The notes: a model not told the origin generated them from the letters alone. Shown: positions 28,418 to 37,440, counted from the stretch's first letter. The stretch is DNA of 64,000 nucleotides from Croceicoccus mobilis (GCF_001661965.1 NZ_LYWZ01000023.1:248001-312000), one strand, 5' to 3'. Program-made: numbers and translations.

Positions 28418-29566
28418 TCACGCGCTATATTGCTCGGTCAGCGAGCGGATCTGGCTGTCGAAGCGTTCGGGCGCGAACACCTGCGCCCGGCGCACCGCGA
28501 CCGAGGGGTCGAAATGCGGCAGCCAGCGTTCCATCTCGGCGATGCCGTCAGCCAGCGATTCCGGCGTCTGGCGCGGGAAGAAGATGCCGGTCTGTTCCGG
28601 CAGCACGCTGTCGAGAATACCGCCGCGGCCATAGGCCAGCACCGGACGGCCCGAGGCCATCGCCTCGACCGGAACGATGCCGAAATCCTCTTCCGCTGTG
28701 AAGACCAGCGCGCGGGCGCGGGCATAGGCGCGGCGAAGATCGTCAAAGTTCAGCCGGTCGACGAACTTGATGTTCGGTTTGGCGATCTTCTTCAGATGCT
28801 TTTCCATGCCGCCGGTGCCCACCATCATCAGCGGCTTGCCGCTCATGTTGAAAGCCTCGACCGCAAGGTCCGGACGCTTGTAGGGGACCATCTGGCCGAC
28901 CCACAGATAATGATCGTCCACCTCCGTCGAAGGGGTGAACAGGTTCGTTTCAACCGGCGGATGCACGACATCGGCCTCGCGGCGCCAGTGCTTCAGGATG
29001 CGCTGGCGGATGAAGTTCGAGTTCGCGACGAAATTGTCGACGCGCGTGCTCGACGCGACATCCCACTGGCGCAGCTTGTGATAGAGCATCGGCATCGCCG
29101 CGCGCGCCACCACATTGGCGCCATTGCGATACTGGTGGTAGTGATCCCACAGGTACCGCATCGGCGAGTGGCAATAGCACATGTGATGGCTGGTCGGATC
29201 GGTGATCACGCCCTTGGCCGGACCGCTTTCCGAGGAAATGATCAGGTCGTAACCGTTAAGGTCGAACTGCTCCAACGCCATCGGCATCAGCGGCAGGTAG
29301 TATTGGTACCACCGGCGCGCCATCGGCATCTTGTTGATGAAGCTGGTGGTGACCTTCGCCTCGTTGATGGCGTTCGACATCTTCGACGGGTCATAGACAT
29401 TGGTGAAGACATCGGCCTGCGGGAAGAGGCGCAACAGGCGTTCGAGCACACGCTCGCCCCCGCGCATCGAGACAAGCCAGTAGTGCACGATCGCGACGCG
29501 CGGTTCCGAGAAACGGGCGCGGGGGGCTTCGCTGGTGTGCAGGTTGAGGGGGTGGACCGCGTTCAC
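28418..29566 (-). CDS. Glycosyltransferase family 4
   Basis: A 382-residue GT-B enzyme. N-domain: VAIVHYWLVSMRGGERVLERL, then CYCHSPMRYLWDHYHQYRNG and FVANSNFIRQRILKHWRREA. C-domain: LWVGQMVPYKRPDLAVEAFN and EDFGIVPVEAMASGRPVLAY (the E-x7-E donor motif). Overlaps the tyrosine kinase gene by 4 bases (start inside its stop), so the two are co-translated. Confidence 0.92.
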   Translation of the reverse strand: MNAVHPLNLHTSEAPRARFSEPRVAIVHYWLVSMRGGERVLERLLRLFPQADVFTNVYDPSKMSNAINEAKVTTSFINKMPMARRWYQYYLPLMPMALEQFDLNGYDLIISSESGPAKGVITDPTSHHMCYCHSPMRYLWDHYHQYRNGANVVARAAMPMLYHKLRQWDVASSTRVDNFVANSNFIRQRILKHWRREADVVHPPVETNLFTPSTEVDDHYLWVGQMVPYKRPDLAVEAFNMSGKPLMMVGTGGMEKHLKKIAKPNIKFVDRLNFDDLRRAYARARALVFTAEEDFGIVPVEAMASGRPVLAYGRGGILDSVLPEQTGIFFPRQTPESLADGIAEMERWLPHFDPSVAVRRAQVFAPERFDSQIRSLTEQYSA

Positions 29567-31710
29567 GCGTAATACTCCCGATATTCTTTATAATAGAAGT
29601 TAGGATCGCGCTTGGAGAACAGGCCGCGCTTTTTAAGATCGACCTGGGTAAGCGCGATGCCGGCGCGGCTGACACGACCACGGGGCAACTGGCGAAGTGC
29701 GGCCTGAACCGCGGGGATCGTGGTGGAGCGCCAGCGCGCCAGCATGATCGTGGTATCCGCATATTGCGCGATCGAGCGGGTAGCAGCGATCGGCAGAACC
29801 GGCGGAAGATCGAGGATCACATATTTGAAGCCCTGCCGCAGCGCGGTCAGGAATTCCTCGAAATCGGGGCCGCTCATCAGCGATTCGGCGCGTTCGTCCG
29901 ACTTCACGATGGGCAGGATGGCAAGGCCTTCGCTGCCCTGGCGGATGGCATCGGCCAGCGGCGCCTTGCCGGAAAGCACGTCGAGCAGGCCAACGCTTTC
30001 ATCCGAAAGATTGAGCAGGCGGGAAACACCCTTCTTCACATAATCGCAGTCGACCAGCAGCGTCGGATGGCCCTGCATCGCCAGCACCTGCGCAAGACAG
30101 GTGGAGGTGACGGTCTTGCCTTCCTTGGGCAGGGTGGACGTGATCGCGATCACCTGCACCGGCGTATCGGACTGCTGCTCCACCGCGATCATCAGCGAAC
30201 GGAATGCCTCGGTAAACGGAGAGCGCGGTTCATTCAGCACGGCGCCAACGCCTGCTTCGCCCTTCGACACGGAGGACAGCAGCGGGATCGAGGCGAGATA
30301 GTTCTGGCCCAGTTCCTGCTCGATCTGTTCGGGCGTGGTGATGCCGCGATTGGTCGCTTCGGCGATCATGGCGGCGAAGATGCCGAGACCGACGCCAAGC
30401 ACCAGCGAAAGCGCCATGTTGAGGATCGTGTTCGGCGCGCTCGGCTTGATCGGTACTTCGGCGAGCGTGATGATGCGCGCATCGGGACGCTCGGTGCCCT
30501 CGGCCGCAAGCAGCTGCTTGTAGCTGGAGAGATAGGCTTCATAGAGGCCCTGCGACGCTTCGGCCCGGCGTTCGAGTTCGGACAGGCCGACCATTGCCTT
30601 GTTCGATGCCGACAGCTTGGCCTGCGCCGAACCCAGCGAGCTGGTCAGCGAGGCGAGGCGCTGGTTGGCGACATCACGCTCCGACCGAAGATTCGAGATG
30701 ACGCGGTTGATCTCGGCCTGGATGCGGCTGCGGACCTCGGCAAGATCGGCCTTGGTGCGGACCAGTTCGGGATGGTTGGGGCCATAGCGCGCCGAAAGAT
30801 TGGCGACCTGTCCGGCCAAAGTCGATTCCTGCGAACGCAGCGAACCGATCACGCCCGAACCCAGCGCCGCGCCCACGTCCTCCCCGCTCGACCCGCTGCG
30901 CAGCTGCGCCGTCGCGGTGTTGAGGCGGGCCTGCGCTTCGGATGCCTGCGCACGGGCGCGGGTCACTTCCTGGTTATAGCTCGAAATCTCCTGCTCGGTC
31001 AGCGAACTGCCCGAGGTGGAAAGGAGATTATTGGCGATGCGATAGCTCTGCAGCGCAGCGGTATCTTCCTGCGCCTGCGACTGCAGCTCGTCCAGACGGT
31101 CGCGGATCGTCTCGATCTGCTCGCCCGAACGGCTCTGAGTCGCCAGCACGTTCCACTGCGTGAACTGCTGCGCGTATTCGTTCGCGATATCCGCCGCCGC
31201 CTCGGGCGTGTCGGCATCATAGGAGATATAGAGCGCATAGCTTTCGCCGGTGCGGCCCGCGCTCACGTTCTCCTGCAGATCGTCGATCAACTCGCGGCGC
31301 TCGGCATCGTCCAGACCCTCGGTCAGGCCCAGCGCATTGGCGACCCGCGTCGCCATCTCGCGCGAGGTGATGATCTCGACCTGCGTTTCCACGTAGGACG
31401 CGTTGAGATCGGGCGCCTCGGCCGGGGTCTGCCCCTCGGTACGGACCGAATCGTCGGCCTTGGTCTCAAGGCTGGTGACGGCGGTCGCGGTATAGGTCTT
31501 GGGCATCAGCACCGATGCCAGCGCGCCGGCCAGCATGCAGGCGGCGACCACGGCGGCGATCAGCCAGAAATGCCGCTGCAGGAACGAGATCGACTTCGAG
31601 ATGTCGACCCGGTCGTGATGCGTGGGCAGATTGTCCCCGACTTCCACGAGGGAGCGACCCGACATGCCGGGCTGCATGATCTGCTGGGAAACGTTCATGG
31701 GCATGTCCAT
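29563..31710 (-). CDS. Polysaccharide co-polymerase with BY-kinase domain, Wzc-like
   Basis: A 715-residue fusion of a chain-length-determinant domain and a tyrosine autokinase. Membrane helix 1 is near residues 48-68 (FWLIAAVVAACMLAGALASVL), then a periplasmic coiled-coil region and helix 2 near 430-450 (ILNMALSLVLGVGLGIFAAM). The cytoplasmic kinase has Walker A STLPKEGKTVTS (about 528), Walker A' LLVDCD and Walker B VILDLPPVLP. The C-terminus ends in a Tyr-rich cluster, FYYKEYREYYA, the expected autophosphorylation tail. Controls chain length with the Wzy- and Wza-like proteins. Confidence 0.94.
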   Translation of the reverse strand: MDMPMNVSQQIMQPGMSGRSLVEVGDNLPTHHDRVDISKSISFLQRHFWLIAAVVAACMLAGALASVLMPKTYTATAVTSLETKADDSVRTEGQTPAEAPDLNASYVETQVEIITSREMATRVANALGLTEGLDDAERRELIDDLQENVSAGRTGESYALYISYDADTPEAAADIANEYAQQFTQWNVLATQSRSGEQIETIRDRLDELQSQAQEDTAALQSYRIANNLLSTSGSSLTEQEISSYNQEVTRARAQASEAQARLNTATAQLRSGSSGEDVGAALGSGVIGSLRSQESTLAGQVANLSARYGPNHPELVRTKADLAEVRSRIQAEINRVISNLRSERDVANQRLASLTSSLGSAQAKLSASNKAMVGLSELERRAEASQGLYEAYLSSYKQLLAAEGTERPDARIITLAEVPIKPSAPNTILNMALSLVLGVGLGIFAAMIAEATNRGITTPEQIEQELGQNYLASIPLLSSVSKGEAGVGAVLNEPRSPFTEAFRSLMIAVEQQSDTPVQVIAITSTLPKEGKTVTSTCLAQVLAMQGHPTLLVDCDYVKKGVSRLLNLSDESVGLLDVLSGKAPLADAIRQGSEGLAILPIVKSDERAESLMSGPDFEEFLTALRQGFKYVILDLPPVLPIAATRSIAQYADTTIMLARWRSTTIPAVQAALRQLPRGRVSRAGIALTQVDLKKRGLFSKRDPNFYYKEYREYYA

Positions 31711-31816
31711 TCCACTTTGCGACCGGCCATGACGGTGCCTGCACGCGCAGGACCGGCTGCCGAAGCCGATTCAGGTGCCGGGGATCCGTCCCGGCCAGGA
31801 TGGCTCAGCGCAGCGC

Positions 31817-33289
31817 TCACAGCGCTATGCTCAGCCCGATACGGAAATTGCTACCGGAATAGTTGCGGGCGTTGTCGCCCGAACCCGACTGGTCGCGGTA
31901 ACCGGCTGCGGCAAAGGCCGTCAGCTGATCGGTCACGAGATATCTGAGGGTTGCATCACCGCCGATGCGCGTTTCCTTGCGGGTGATACCGCGATAGTCC
32001 CAATTGTCGTAGGTGACTTCGGTTCCCACGAGGAAACGGCGGCCAAGGCTGCGCTGCGCGACAAAGCGCAGGCGGGTCGCCAGAACCGTCGGCACATTGG
32101 CCAGCGGCGAACGGTCGAAACGGCGCTGCCCCTCCAGGCCGAACTGCCAGCGCGGTGTCGGCGTCCAGCGGCCCGAGACGCGGAAATCGACGCCATCGAA
32201 GCTGTCTGCCGCCGGATCGTCGAAATTGCGGTGGGCATAGCCGACGGCGATCTCGCCATCGATCAGCTCCGACACTTCCATGCGCAGGCCGACCAGCGCG
32301 CCATAGCCGTTGGAATCGCGCGGCACGTCGGGTTCGCTGCGATAATCGGTCCAGTCCGCCTTCAGCTCGACAAAGGTGCGAAGCTTGGGCGAGACGCGGT
32401 AATCGGCGCGGGCAAAGCCGCCATAATTGTCGACATCGCGCCAGCTGGTATCGAGACGGACACCATCGAGCGTCGCATCGTCATAGCGGGTCTGGCGGAA
32501 ATTGCCGCCGGTGCGCAGTTCGAGGATGCCGCCGGTGCGCTGCAGGCCCGCAGCGCCGTCGAGCGTGTCATATTCGATCGGCTGATCGCTCTCCAGCGAA
32601 TCGCCATAGCTGCCGCGCGGTTCGATCCGGTGGGCATAGCGCAGCGACGCGGTGGCCGCGGTCCGCTCCGCGAAGTCGAGACGGGTGCGCGCGCCGACGC
32701 CGTACTGGTCGGAATTTTCGCTCTTCACATCGAAATAGCGGCGCAGCTGGCCGTTCGCCTCCAGCACGAATTCGTGCCGGGCGGTGTCGGGCCGGATGCG
32801 GACGCTGGGGCGCACGACGAACACGGTGTCGTCCACCTTGTTGTCGTCGAGGTTGTAGATGTTGCTGTCCTGCTCAAGATCGAAGTCGAGCTGCGGGTAG
32901 ATCAGCACATTGCCTGCGCGAACGCCCTTGGTCCCGGGCTGCAGCAGCAGGGTTTCGGGCGTGTAGACCGGCAGCGGCTGCGCATTGGCGACGCTGTTTG
33001 CGGCGATGATCGCGCCGAAAGTCGCTGCGACGCGGCCTGCGGGCCGTGCGAATGAAACGGCGCGGCGAGCGCCCTGAAGCTTGGTAGTGATAACCGACCC
33101 CCCAAAGTCGTAACCAGAAAGAATATGTCCATCAGCCGTCCGGCGCGAGGCTGTACCCCCCGCTTGCCCTGCGGCTGCCTGATTTCGCGCCCGCTTTGAC
33201 GCAGGCTGTGGAAGCCGCGCCGACAGGGCGGGCGATTCGTTCATCGCCAGGCCCGGTGCGGCCCGATCCGGGTGACCGGCGCGCATCAT
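31817..33289 (-). CDS. Outer-membrane beta-barrel protein of the EPS locus
   Basis: A 490-residue protein resembling the putative beta-barrel porin 2 (VpsM-like) family. After a signal-like segment ending ANSVANAQ, the mature part alternates strands with aromatic residues (YPQLDFDLEQDSNIYNLDD, LDFAERTAATASLRYAHR, LRTFVELKADWTDY) and ends GSNFRIGLSIAL, an outer-membrane C-terminus. Start codon ATG 33289 has GGAGG exactly 6 bases upstream but leaves about 70 charged residues before the signal-like segment; no in-frame ATG or GTG lies closer than 33244. Probably in an operon with the kinase gene. Confidence 0.82.
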   Translation of the reverse strand: MMRAGHPDRAAPGLAMNESPALSARLPQPASKRARNQAAAGQAGGTASRRTADGHILSGYDFGGSVITTKLQGARRAVSFARPAGRVAATFGAIIAANSVANAQPLPVYTPETLLLQPGTKGVRAGNVLIYPQLDFDLEQDSNIYNLDDNKVDDTVFVVRPSVRIRPDTARHEFVLEANGQLRRYFDVKSENSDQYGVGARTRLDFAERTAATASLRYAHRIEPRGSYGDSLESDQPIEYDTLDGAAGLQRTGGILELRTGGNFRQTRYDDATLDGVRLDTSWRDVDNYGGFARADYRVSPKLRTFVELKADWTDYRSEPDVPRDSNGYGALVGLRMEVSELIDGEIAVGYAHRNFDDPAADSFDGVDFRVSGRWTPTPRWQFGLEGQRRFDRSPLANVPTVLATRLRFVAQRSLGRRFLVGTEVTYDNWDYRGITRKETRIGGDATLRYLVTDQLTAFAAAGYRDQSGSGDNARNYSGSNFRIGLSIAL

Positions 33290-33651
33290 TGCGGGCCTCC
33301 AAAGCGCTTGAAGGCATCAACCGGAGCGCGCCCCGGAAGGGACGATGCGACCATGGCGAGAAGCGTTGGCTCGCCGCAGATGCAGGGATCAGAATCACCC
33401 GAAAGCCGCGCCAATCCGCGCTTTTTGACACGTTCCGCGCAGGCCCTCCGCGCTGCCGGGGACAGGCTTGCCCCCAGTCGCTCGAGCGCATCCGCCCCCG
33501 CCTTTGCATCATGCGCACGGCGCAGGCAGCCACCCTTTCGCAGGCTGGCGACACGCTGGCCGCCGCCCCGCGAAGAGAGCGTCACGCCCCCTTGCACAGG
33601 CCCCAGCGGCTGTCCGTTCATGATGGTGAAGTCAGGCAAGTCAGAATCCAT
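33286..33651 (-). CDS. Possible small ORF coupled to the beta-barrel gene
   Basis: A 121-codon ORF whose TGA overlaps the ATG of the beta-barrel gene (ATGA), the arrangement seen at true operon joints in this window. It encodes a cysteine-containing, basic protein (GGCLRRAHDAKAGADALERL, SDPCICGEPTLLAMV). No clear ribosome site precedes its ATG, and third-position GC looks lower than in neighbours, so it may be an open frame by chance. No family recognised. Confidence 0.3.
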   Translation of the reverse strand: MDSDLPDFTIMNGQPLGPVQGGVTLSSRGGGQRVASLRKGGCLRRAHDAKAGADALERLGASLSPAARRACAERVKKRGLARLSGDSDPCICGEPTLLAMVASSLPGRAPVDAFKRFGGPQ

Positions 33652-33654
33652 GTC

Positions 33655-33670
33655 ACGTCAATCTACGTCA
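33655..33670. promoter_or_regulatory. 10-base-spaced direct repeats upstream of export genes
   Basis: ACGTCA at 33655-33660 and again at 33665-33670, with AATCT-like spacing giving a 10-base period, or one helical turn. Tandem half-sites like this are typical of response-regulator binding. The site lies between the minus-strand beta-barrel gene and the plus-strand wza-like gene. The link to the LuxR regulator at 34674 is inference. Confidence 0.25.
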
Positions 33671-33862
33671 CATGATCGTCGTATTGACCGGCCCGGGCAA
33701 ACGCGCATCGGAACTACCCCTCCTATCCGGTGGGGCGATCCGCGCGGGCAAAAGGGGTTGTCCCGTATTGGTTATGGTTGAAAGCCTGCCAAATACTTAA
33801 GCTCGAAGAACTATCCCATGCCGGGATTCGCAATTATTCAAATCTGACGGGAGACCCGCGTG

Positions 33863-34498
33863 ATGACCGCCAACGCCAGCAAGGCCGTGCCTGCCCGCAA
33901 AGCAACCAGCCGCCGCAAATCCACTTTCCCGCTGATGGCAGCCAGCTGTCTGGCCCTTGGCCTTGCGCTTACGGGCTGCGGTGGTGCGGATTATCCGGTG
34001 GCCAGCATTTCCGATGCCAACGCCACGATCGCCAATGGCTATACCGTCGCCGCGGGCGACCAGCTCAAGGTTACCGTCTTCGACGAACCGTCGCTGACCG
34101 GGGAATTCCAGGTGGACAGCGCCGGCGATCTGGCCATGCCGCTGATCGAAAAGGTCGCCGTCACCGGCAAGACCCCGAACGAGGTAGCGATGCTCGTTAC
34201 CAGCCAGCTGAAGGCCGGCGGCTATGTGCTCGACCCCAAGGTCTCGGTCGAGGTTATGGGTTATCGCCCGGTCTATGTGCTTGGCGAAGTCGGTGAACCG
34301 GGCGAATATCCCTATGCGCCGGAACTGACGATCTATCAGGCGATCGCCAAGGCAGGCGGTTTCAGCCCGCGCGCGAACAAGACCAGCGTCGTGCTACAGC
34401 GCGCAAGCTGGGCGAGCCCGCGCGTGATTAAGCTTACCGGAGAGCCACTTATGATCGCGCCGGGAGACACCGTGATCGTCGAGGAAAGCTTCCTCTAA
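33863..34498 (+). CDS. Polysaccharide export lipoprotein, Wza-like
   Basis: A 211-residue outer-membrane export protein. Signal peptide with basic N-region and lipobox LTGC (PLMAASCLALGLALTGC); the polysaccharide export domain starts YTVAAGDQLKVTVFDEPSLTG and runs to LIEKVAVTGKTPNEVA; SLBB-like repeats follow (RPVYVLGEVGEPGEYPYAP, AIAKAGGFSPRANK). Shorter than E. coli Wza (about 380), as is usual for alphaproteobacterial forms. ATG 33863 follows GGGAGA; a GTG one codon upstream is also in frame. Confidence 0.92.
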   Translation: MTANASKAVPARKATSRRKSTFPLMAASCLALGLALTGCGGADYPVASISDANATIANGYTVAAGDQLKVTVFDEPSLTGEFQVDSAGDLAMPLIEKVAVTGKTPNEVAMLVTSQLKAGGYVLDPKVSVEVMGYRPVYVLGEVGEPGEYPYAPELTIYQAIAKAGGFSPRANKTSVVLQRASWASPRVIKLTGEPLMIAPGDTVIVEESFL

Positions 34499-34502
34499 AA
34501 GC

Positions 34503-34519
34503 TGTCCCAATGCGGGACA
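34503..34519 (+). terminator. Small hairpin after wza-like gene
   Basis: TGTCCC and GGGACA with loop AATGC, followed by TTAAATTT. Short stem and mixed A/T tail, so at best a weak terminator 4 bases after the stop codon. Confidence 0.35.
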
Positions 34520-34673
34520 TTAAATTTCCGTAAACTTTTGAAATTGCGTTTTTTGCCGGATTCCCATTTGTTGCAGTTGCGAACGGATGATTCGATGCCC
34601 GCCTGGGGGGGTAAGGGCATCGGTCAAAGGTCATCCTTTCGCGTCACACCGGCAACAGTGGGGGCCACTTGAA

Positions 34674-35348
34674 ATGACTGATTATGTTTCGCTCGTATGT
34701 CGCAATCCCTTGCAGCGCGAGGGTCTCGCGCGCATTCTCGCAGCGTCGGAGTTCGAGGTCCTGACCTCGGCCGCTGACGTCACCGAGGTTGATTGGGAGG
34801 CGACCAATGGTGATGCACTCGCGGTAATCGATACCGACGCGACGACCGACGCCGTGGGCGCGGTTCACGCAATTCTCGCACAGAACCCGAAGCTGAAATG
34901 CGTACTTCTTGTCGACATGCTCGACATGCGCGTGATGCTCGATGCGTTCCGCGCCGGCGCGCATGCCTATCTGGTGAAGGACATGGACTATGTTCCGCTC
35001 GTCACCACGCTGAAGCTTGCCGCACAGGGCCAGAAGATCGTTCCGCCGAACGTGATCGACGCTCTCGAAGGCCAGGCGATCAGCTTCTCCGATCCGGCTG
35101 GCGCTGAAAAGGCGCTGGATTCGGCCAATCTCTCGCAGCGCGAGACCGACGTGCTGTGCTGCCTGATGGCCGGTCACTCGAACAAGGTGATCGCTCGCTC
35201 GCTCGACGTGTCGGAAGCGACCGTGAAGGTGCATGTGAAGGCGATCCTTCGCAAGCTGAAGGTCGGCAACCGCACGCAGGCCGCGATCTGGGCCACGAAC
35301 AAGAGCGTTGGTCAGCATTCGGCCATGGGTGCGCTCGCAGCGATGTAA
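34674..35348 (+). CDS. LuxR-type response regulator with atypical receiver
   Basis: A 224-residue regulator. Residues 1-118 resemble a receiver fold, ending AFRAGAHAYLVKDMD with the conserved Lys, but the usual N-terminal acidic pair is missing (LVCRNPLQREGLARIL) and the phospho-acceptor region reads ALAVIDTDATTD. Residues about 145-205 form the LuxR helix-turn-helix (LSQRETDVLCCLMAGHSNKV, VSEATVKVHVKAILRKLKVG). It follows the export gene and closes the polysaccharide locus, so it probably regulates it. Start ATG 34674; an upstream in-frame ATG is less likely. Confidence 0.87.
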   Translation: MTDYVSLVCRNPLQREGLARILAASEFEVLTSAADVTEVDWEATNGDALAVIDTDATTDAVGAVHAILAQNPKLKCVLLVDMLDMRVMLDAFRAGAHAYLVKDMDYVPLVTTLKLAAQGQKIVPPNVIDALEGQAISFSDPAGAEKALDSANLSQRETDVLCCLMAGHSNKVIARSLDVSEATVKVHVKAILRKLKVGNRTQAAIWATNKSVGQHSAMGALAAM

Positions 35349-35461
35349 TGCAAGGGGCGGCGCGTCGCCGGTGGCGCGCCGCTTCCTTATTCTCAGCGCC
35401 TGTGCCCGGCGCTTACCGGCAAGAGGTTTCCCCCAATCATTCGTTGATCGGCCAAGGCCTG

Positions 35462-35500
35462 AAAAAACGCGCCCGCAGCTTTGCGAGGCGCGTTTTTCGT
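35462..35500. terminator. Bidirectional intrinsic terminator
   Basis: AAAAACGCGCC (35463-35473) and GGCGCGTTTTT (35487-35497) are exact reverse complements, and the loop can extend the stem with CGCA/TGCG. It has a T-run on both strands, so it ends both the LuxR gene and the convergent cell wall hydrolase gene. Confidence 0.88.
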
Positions 35501-35519
35501 ATCTGGCGGATCGCCGGGT

Positions 35520-36812
35520 TCAGTCAGCGTCGGTGCTGCGGTCACGCATCAATCGCGACAGCGCAGGCCCGTCGGCAGGCAGGCATTGGCTGGCTGACGG
35601 GCGCTGGAAACGCTCGCAATCCCAAAGCGCCTGATCAAGACCCGAGGCGCCATCGCGCACGTAGAGAAACGCCGGTCTGCCACTGGCGGGTACGTCCTGG
35701 GCATAGCCGAGCACCTGGCAATCCTGCTGCCCGTCGCAATTTTTCAGCGCATTCATCGCCCATCTCCCGGCGGGCTGACCCATGTCGAGCCGCATGACAA
35801 TGCGCGCGGTCGCGCTGCCATCGGCGCGCAGCGCCTGCGCCCGGCGGGCCGTGCCGACTGCCGCTGGCAGGGCGGCCGTCATCTCGGCAAAGCTGACGGG
35901 CTTGTCATCGCTCTGCGGTTCGGCTTCCGGCGCTTTGTCCTTGTTGTAATCGGGGTTCACCCATGACAGCTGCGCAATGCGCGGCTCCATCTGGCTGCCC
36001 GGATCGCGGAACACCCGCCTGCTGCCGAAACCGCCGGGCCAGCGGTAGAAGATATGCGGGCCCACTTGCGCGATTTTCTGAAGCTTATCGCTCCAGACCG
36101 GGATCACGTAATCGGCATGGTAATGGGTCGCGGTTCCGACATCCTTGTCGATGTCGCCGCCGATCGCCTTTTCCGCGATGGCATGCGCGGCCTGCCACTG
36201 CCGGTCACTGGGCCGACGGCGCATCGCGCCATCGCAGGTAAAGGTGAACTGGCAGCCGGTGCGCCGCTCCGACCCTTCGAACACGACGCCGCATACGCTG
36301 GGCGGATAGGCGGGATGGCGCACACGGTTGAGCACGACCTGCGCCACCGCCTTTTGCCCGGCGCGATCATTGCCCGCCTCGTACCATGCGGCAGCGGCAA
36401 GGCAGTCGGCGGCCCGCGCCCTGTCCTCGACGCCTGCACCAAAGCGGAAGGCGCGCGGCATCTCGGGCTTTGCGTCAAAGGGCCGCGCCTCGTTGATCGT
36501 CAGCGCGTCATCGCTGGCGACTTCCTTGATCGCGAGGGCCACCGTGTCGGCAGCTGCGGGAAGGCCCGCGGCAGCGATCGCCGGATCGTCGGCAATCGGT
36601 CCGGCCGGGCCATCGCCCGCCGCCCCGCCGCCGCTATTCGTCGCCCATATCGCAAGCATCGCGGCCCCGAGCACCGGCAACCCGGCTGCTGCCAGTGCCA
36701 ATGTCCGCCTGCGGCCAGAAAGCCGTGGCGACACCGCGCCATCCCCCGCTTCGGCGGGATATTGCGGCGTGTCATGGGTGGAGTCGCTCTCCATGACTGT
36801 AATGTGGGCCAT
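35520..36812 (-). CDS. SleB-type cell wall hydrolase
   Basis: A 430-residue protein. A short cytoplasmic N-terminus, one membrane helix (TLALAAAGLPVLGAAMLAIW), a linker, then a Hydrolase_2/SleB domain (DRARAADCLAAAAWYEAGND, QKAVAQVVLNRVRHPAYPPS, CQFTFTCDGAM, ATHYHADYVIPVWSDKLQKI) with the catalytic Glu in WYEAG. The C-terminal 120 residues have no recognised domain. Likely a periplasmic glucosaminidase or transglycosylase acting on peptidoglycan. A TTG at 36851 and an ATG at 36794 are alternative starts. Confidence 0.87.
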   Translation of the reverse strand: MAHITVMESDSTHDTPQYPAEAGDGAVSPRLSGRRRTLALAAAGLPVLGAAMLAIWATNSGGGAAGDGPAGPIADDPAIAAAGLPAAADTVALAIKEVASDDALTINEARPFDAKPEMPRAFRFGAGVEDRARAADCLAAAAWYEAGNDRAGQKAVAQVVLNRVRHPAYPPSVCGVVFEGSERRTGCQFTFTCDGAMRRRPSDRQWQAAHAIAEKAIGGDIDKDVGTATHYHADYVIPVWSDKLQKIAQVGPHIFYRWPGGFGSRRVFRDPGSQMEPRIAQLSWVNPDYNKDKAPEAEPQSDDKPVSFAEMTAALPAAVGTARRAQALRADGSATARIVMRLDMGQPAGRWAMNALKNCDGQQDCQVLGYAQDVPASGRPAFLYVRDGASGLDQALWDCERFQRPSASQCLPADGPALSRLMRDRSTDAD

Positions 36813-36951
36813 CAGTGCCCGCGCCCCAATGAACCCATGTGGACTAATCAATGTTTACAGGGTCCGCTAATGCAGAGGTTTATTCCCCCGGATAATCACG
36901 CTAACGTGGGAACCGGACCTTGCATCATGTCGCGCACAGGAGAAATCTGCG

Positions 36952-37440
36952 TTGGTCATGCATGTCACCTGCCAATCCTGCGACACCCACTATGCCGTTC
37001 CGGCCGAACTTGTGGGTGATGGCGGCCGGCGCATGCGCTGCGGCGAATGCGGATCGCGCTGGTGGCAGGATGCAGGCGCCATGGCTGGCGCTGGTGTAGC
37101 CGTTGCCGAAAAGCCCGCATCGCGAACATTGGTCGTACAGCGCAACGGCCAGTGGCAGGAAGAAAGCAGCCATCGCTTCACCTCCTTCTTCGACAATGTC
37201 TCCAACCGCTTTTCCGCACAGGACTTTGACGCCGCCGACCATTCGCCGCAGCGGTTCCAGCGGATGAAGACCGGGCGGCAGCAGCGCCGCCTGCGCGAAG
37301 AAAACGCCATCGTCGAGGCGGAATACCGCGAGATCCGCGACTGGCGCGGCGGGATCGAAAAGATCAAATACTGGCTGCCGCGCGCGGGCGTGGTGGGCCT
37401 GATGGCGGCCTCGATCCTGATCGTCATCTTCGTCGAATAG
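36952..37440 (+). CDS. MJ0042 zinc-ribbon protein with C-terminal membrane helix
   Basis: A 162-residue protein. Zinc ribbon CQSCDTHYAVPAELVGDGGR then RMRCGECGSRWW (two CxxC pairs), a basic helical middle (RQQRRLREENAIVEAEYREI) and one C-terminal membrane helix (VVGLMAASILIVIFVE). The TTG at 36952 has AGGAG nine bases upstream and is preferred over ATG 36958, whose spacing is 15. Related in its first 40 residues to the protein at 17023. Function unknown. Confidence 0.75.
   Translation: MVMHVTCQSCDTHYAVPAELVGDGGRRMRCGECGSRWWQDAGAMAGAGVAVAEKPASRTLVVQRNGQWQEESSHRFTSFFDNVSNRFSAQDFDAADHSPQRFQRMKTGRQQRRLREENAIVEAEYREIRDWRGGIEKIKYWLPRAGVVGLMAASILIVIFVE

Noticed and set aside
29764-31947. A 727-codon open frame antisense to the Wzc-like gene
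   Set aside because: It is the complement of a gene with clear kinase motifs; long antisense frames are expected at this GC content, and the translation is Arg/His/Gln-rich with no domain.
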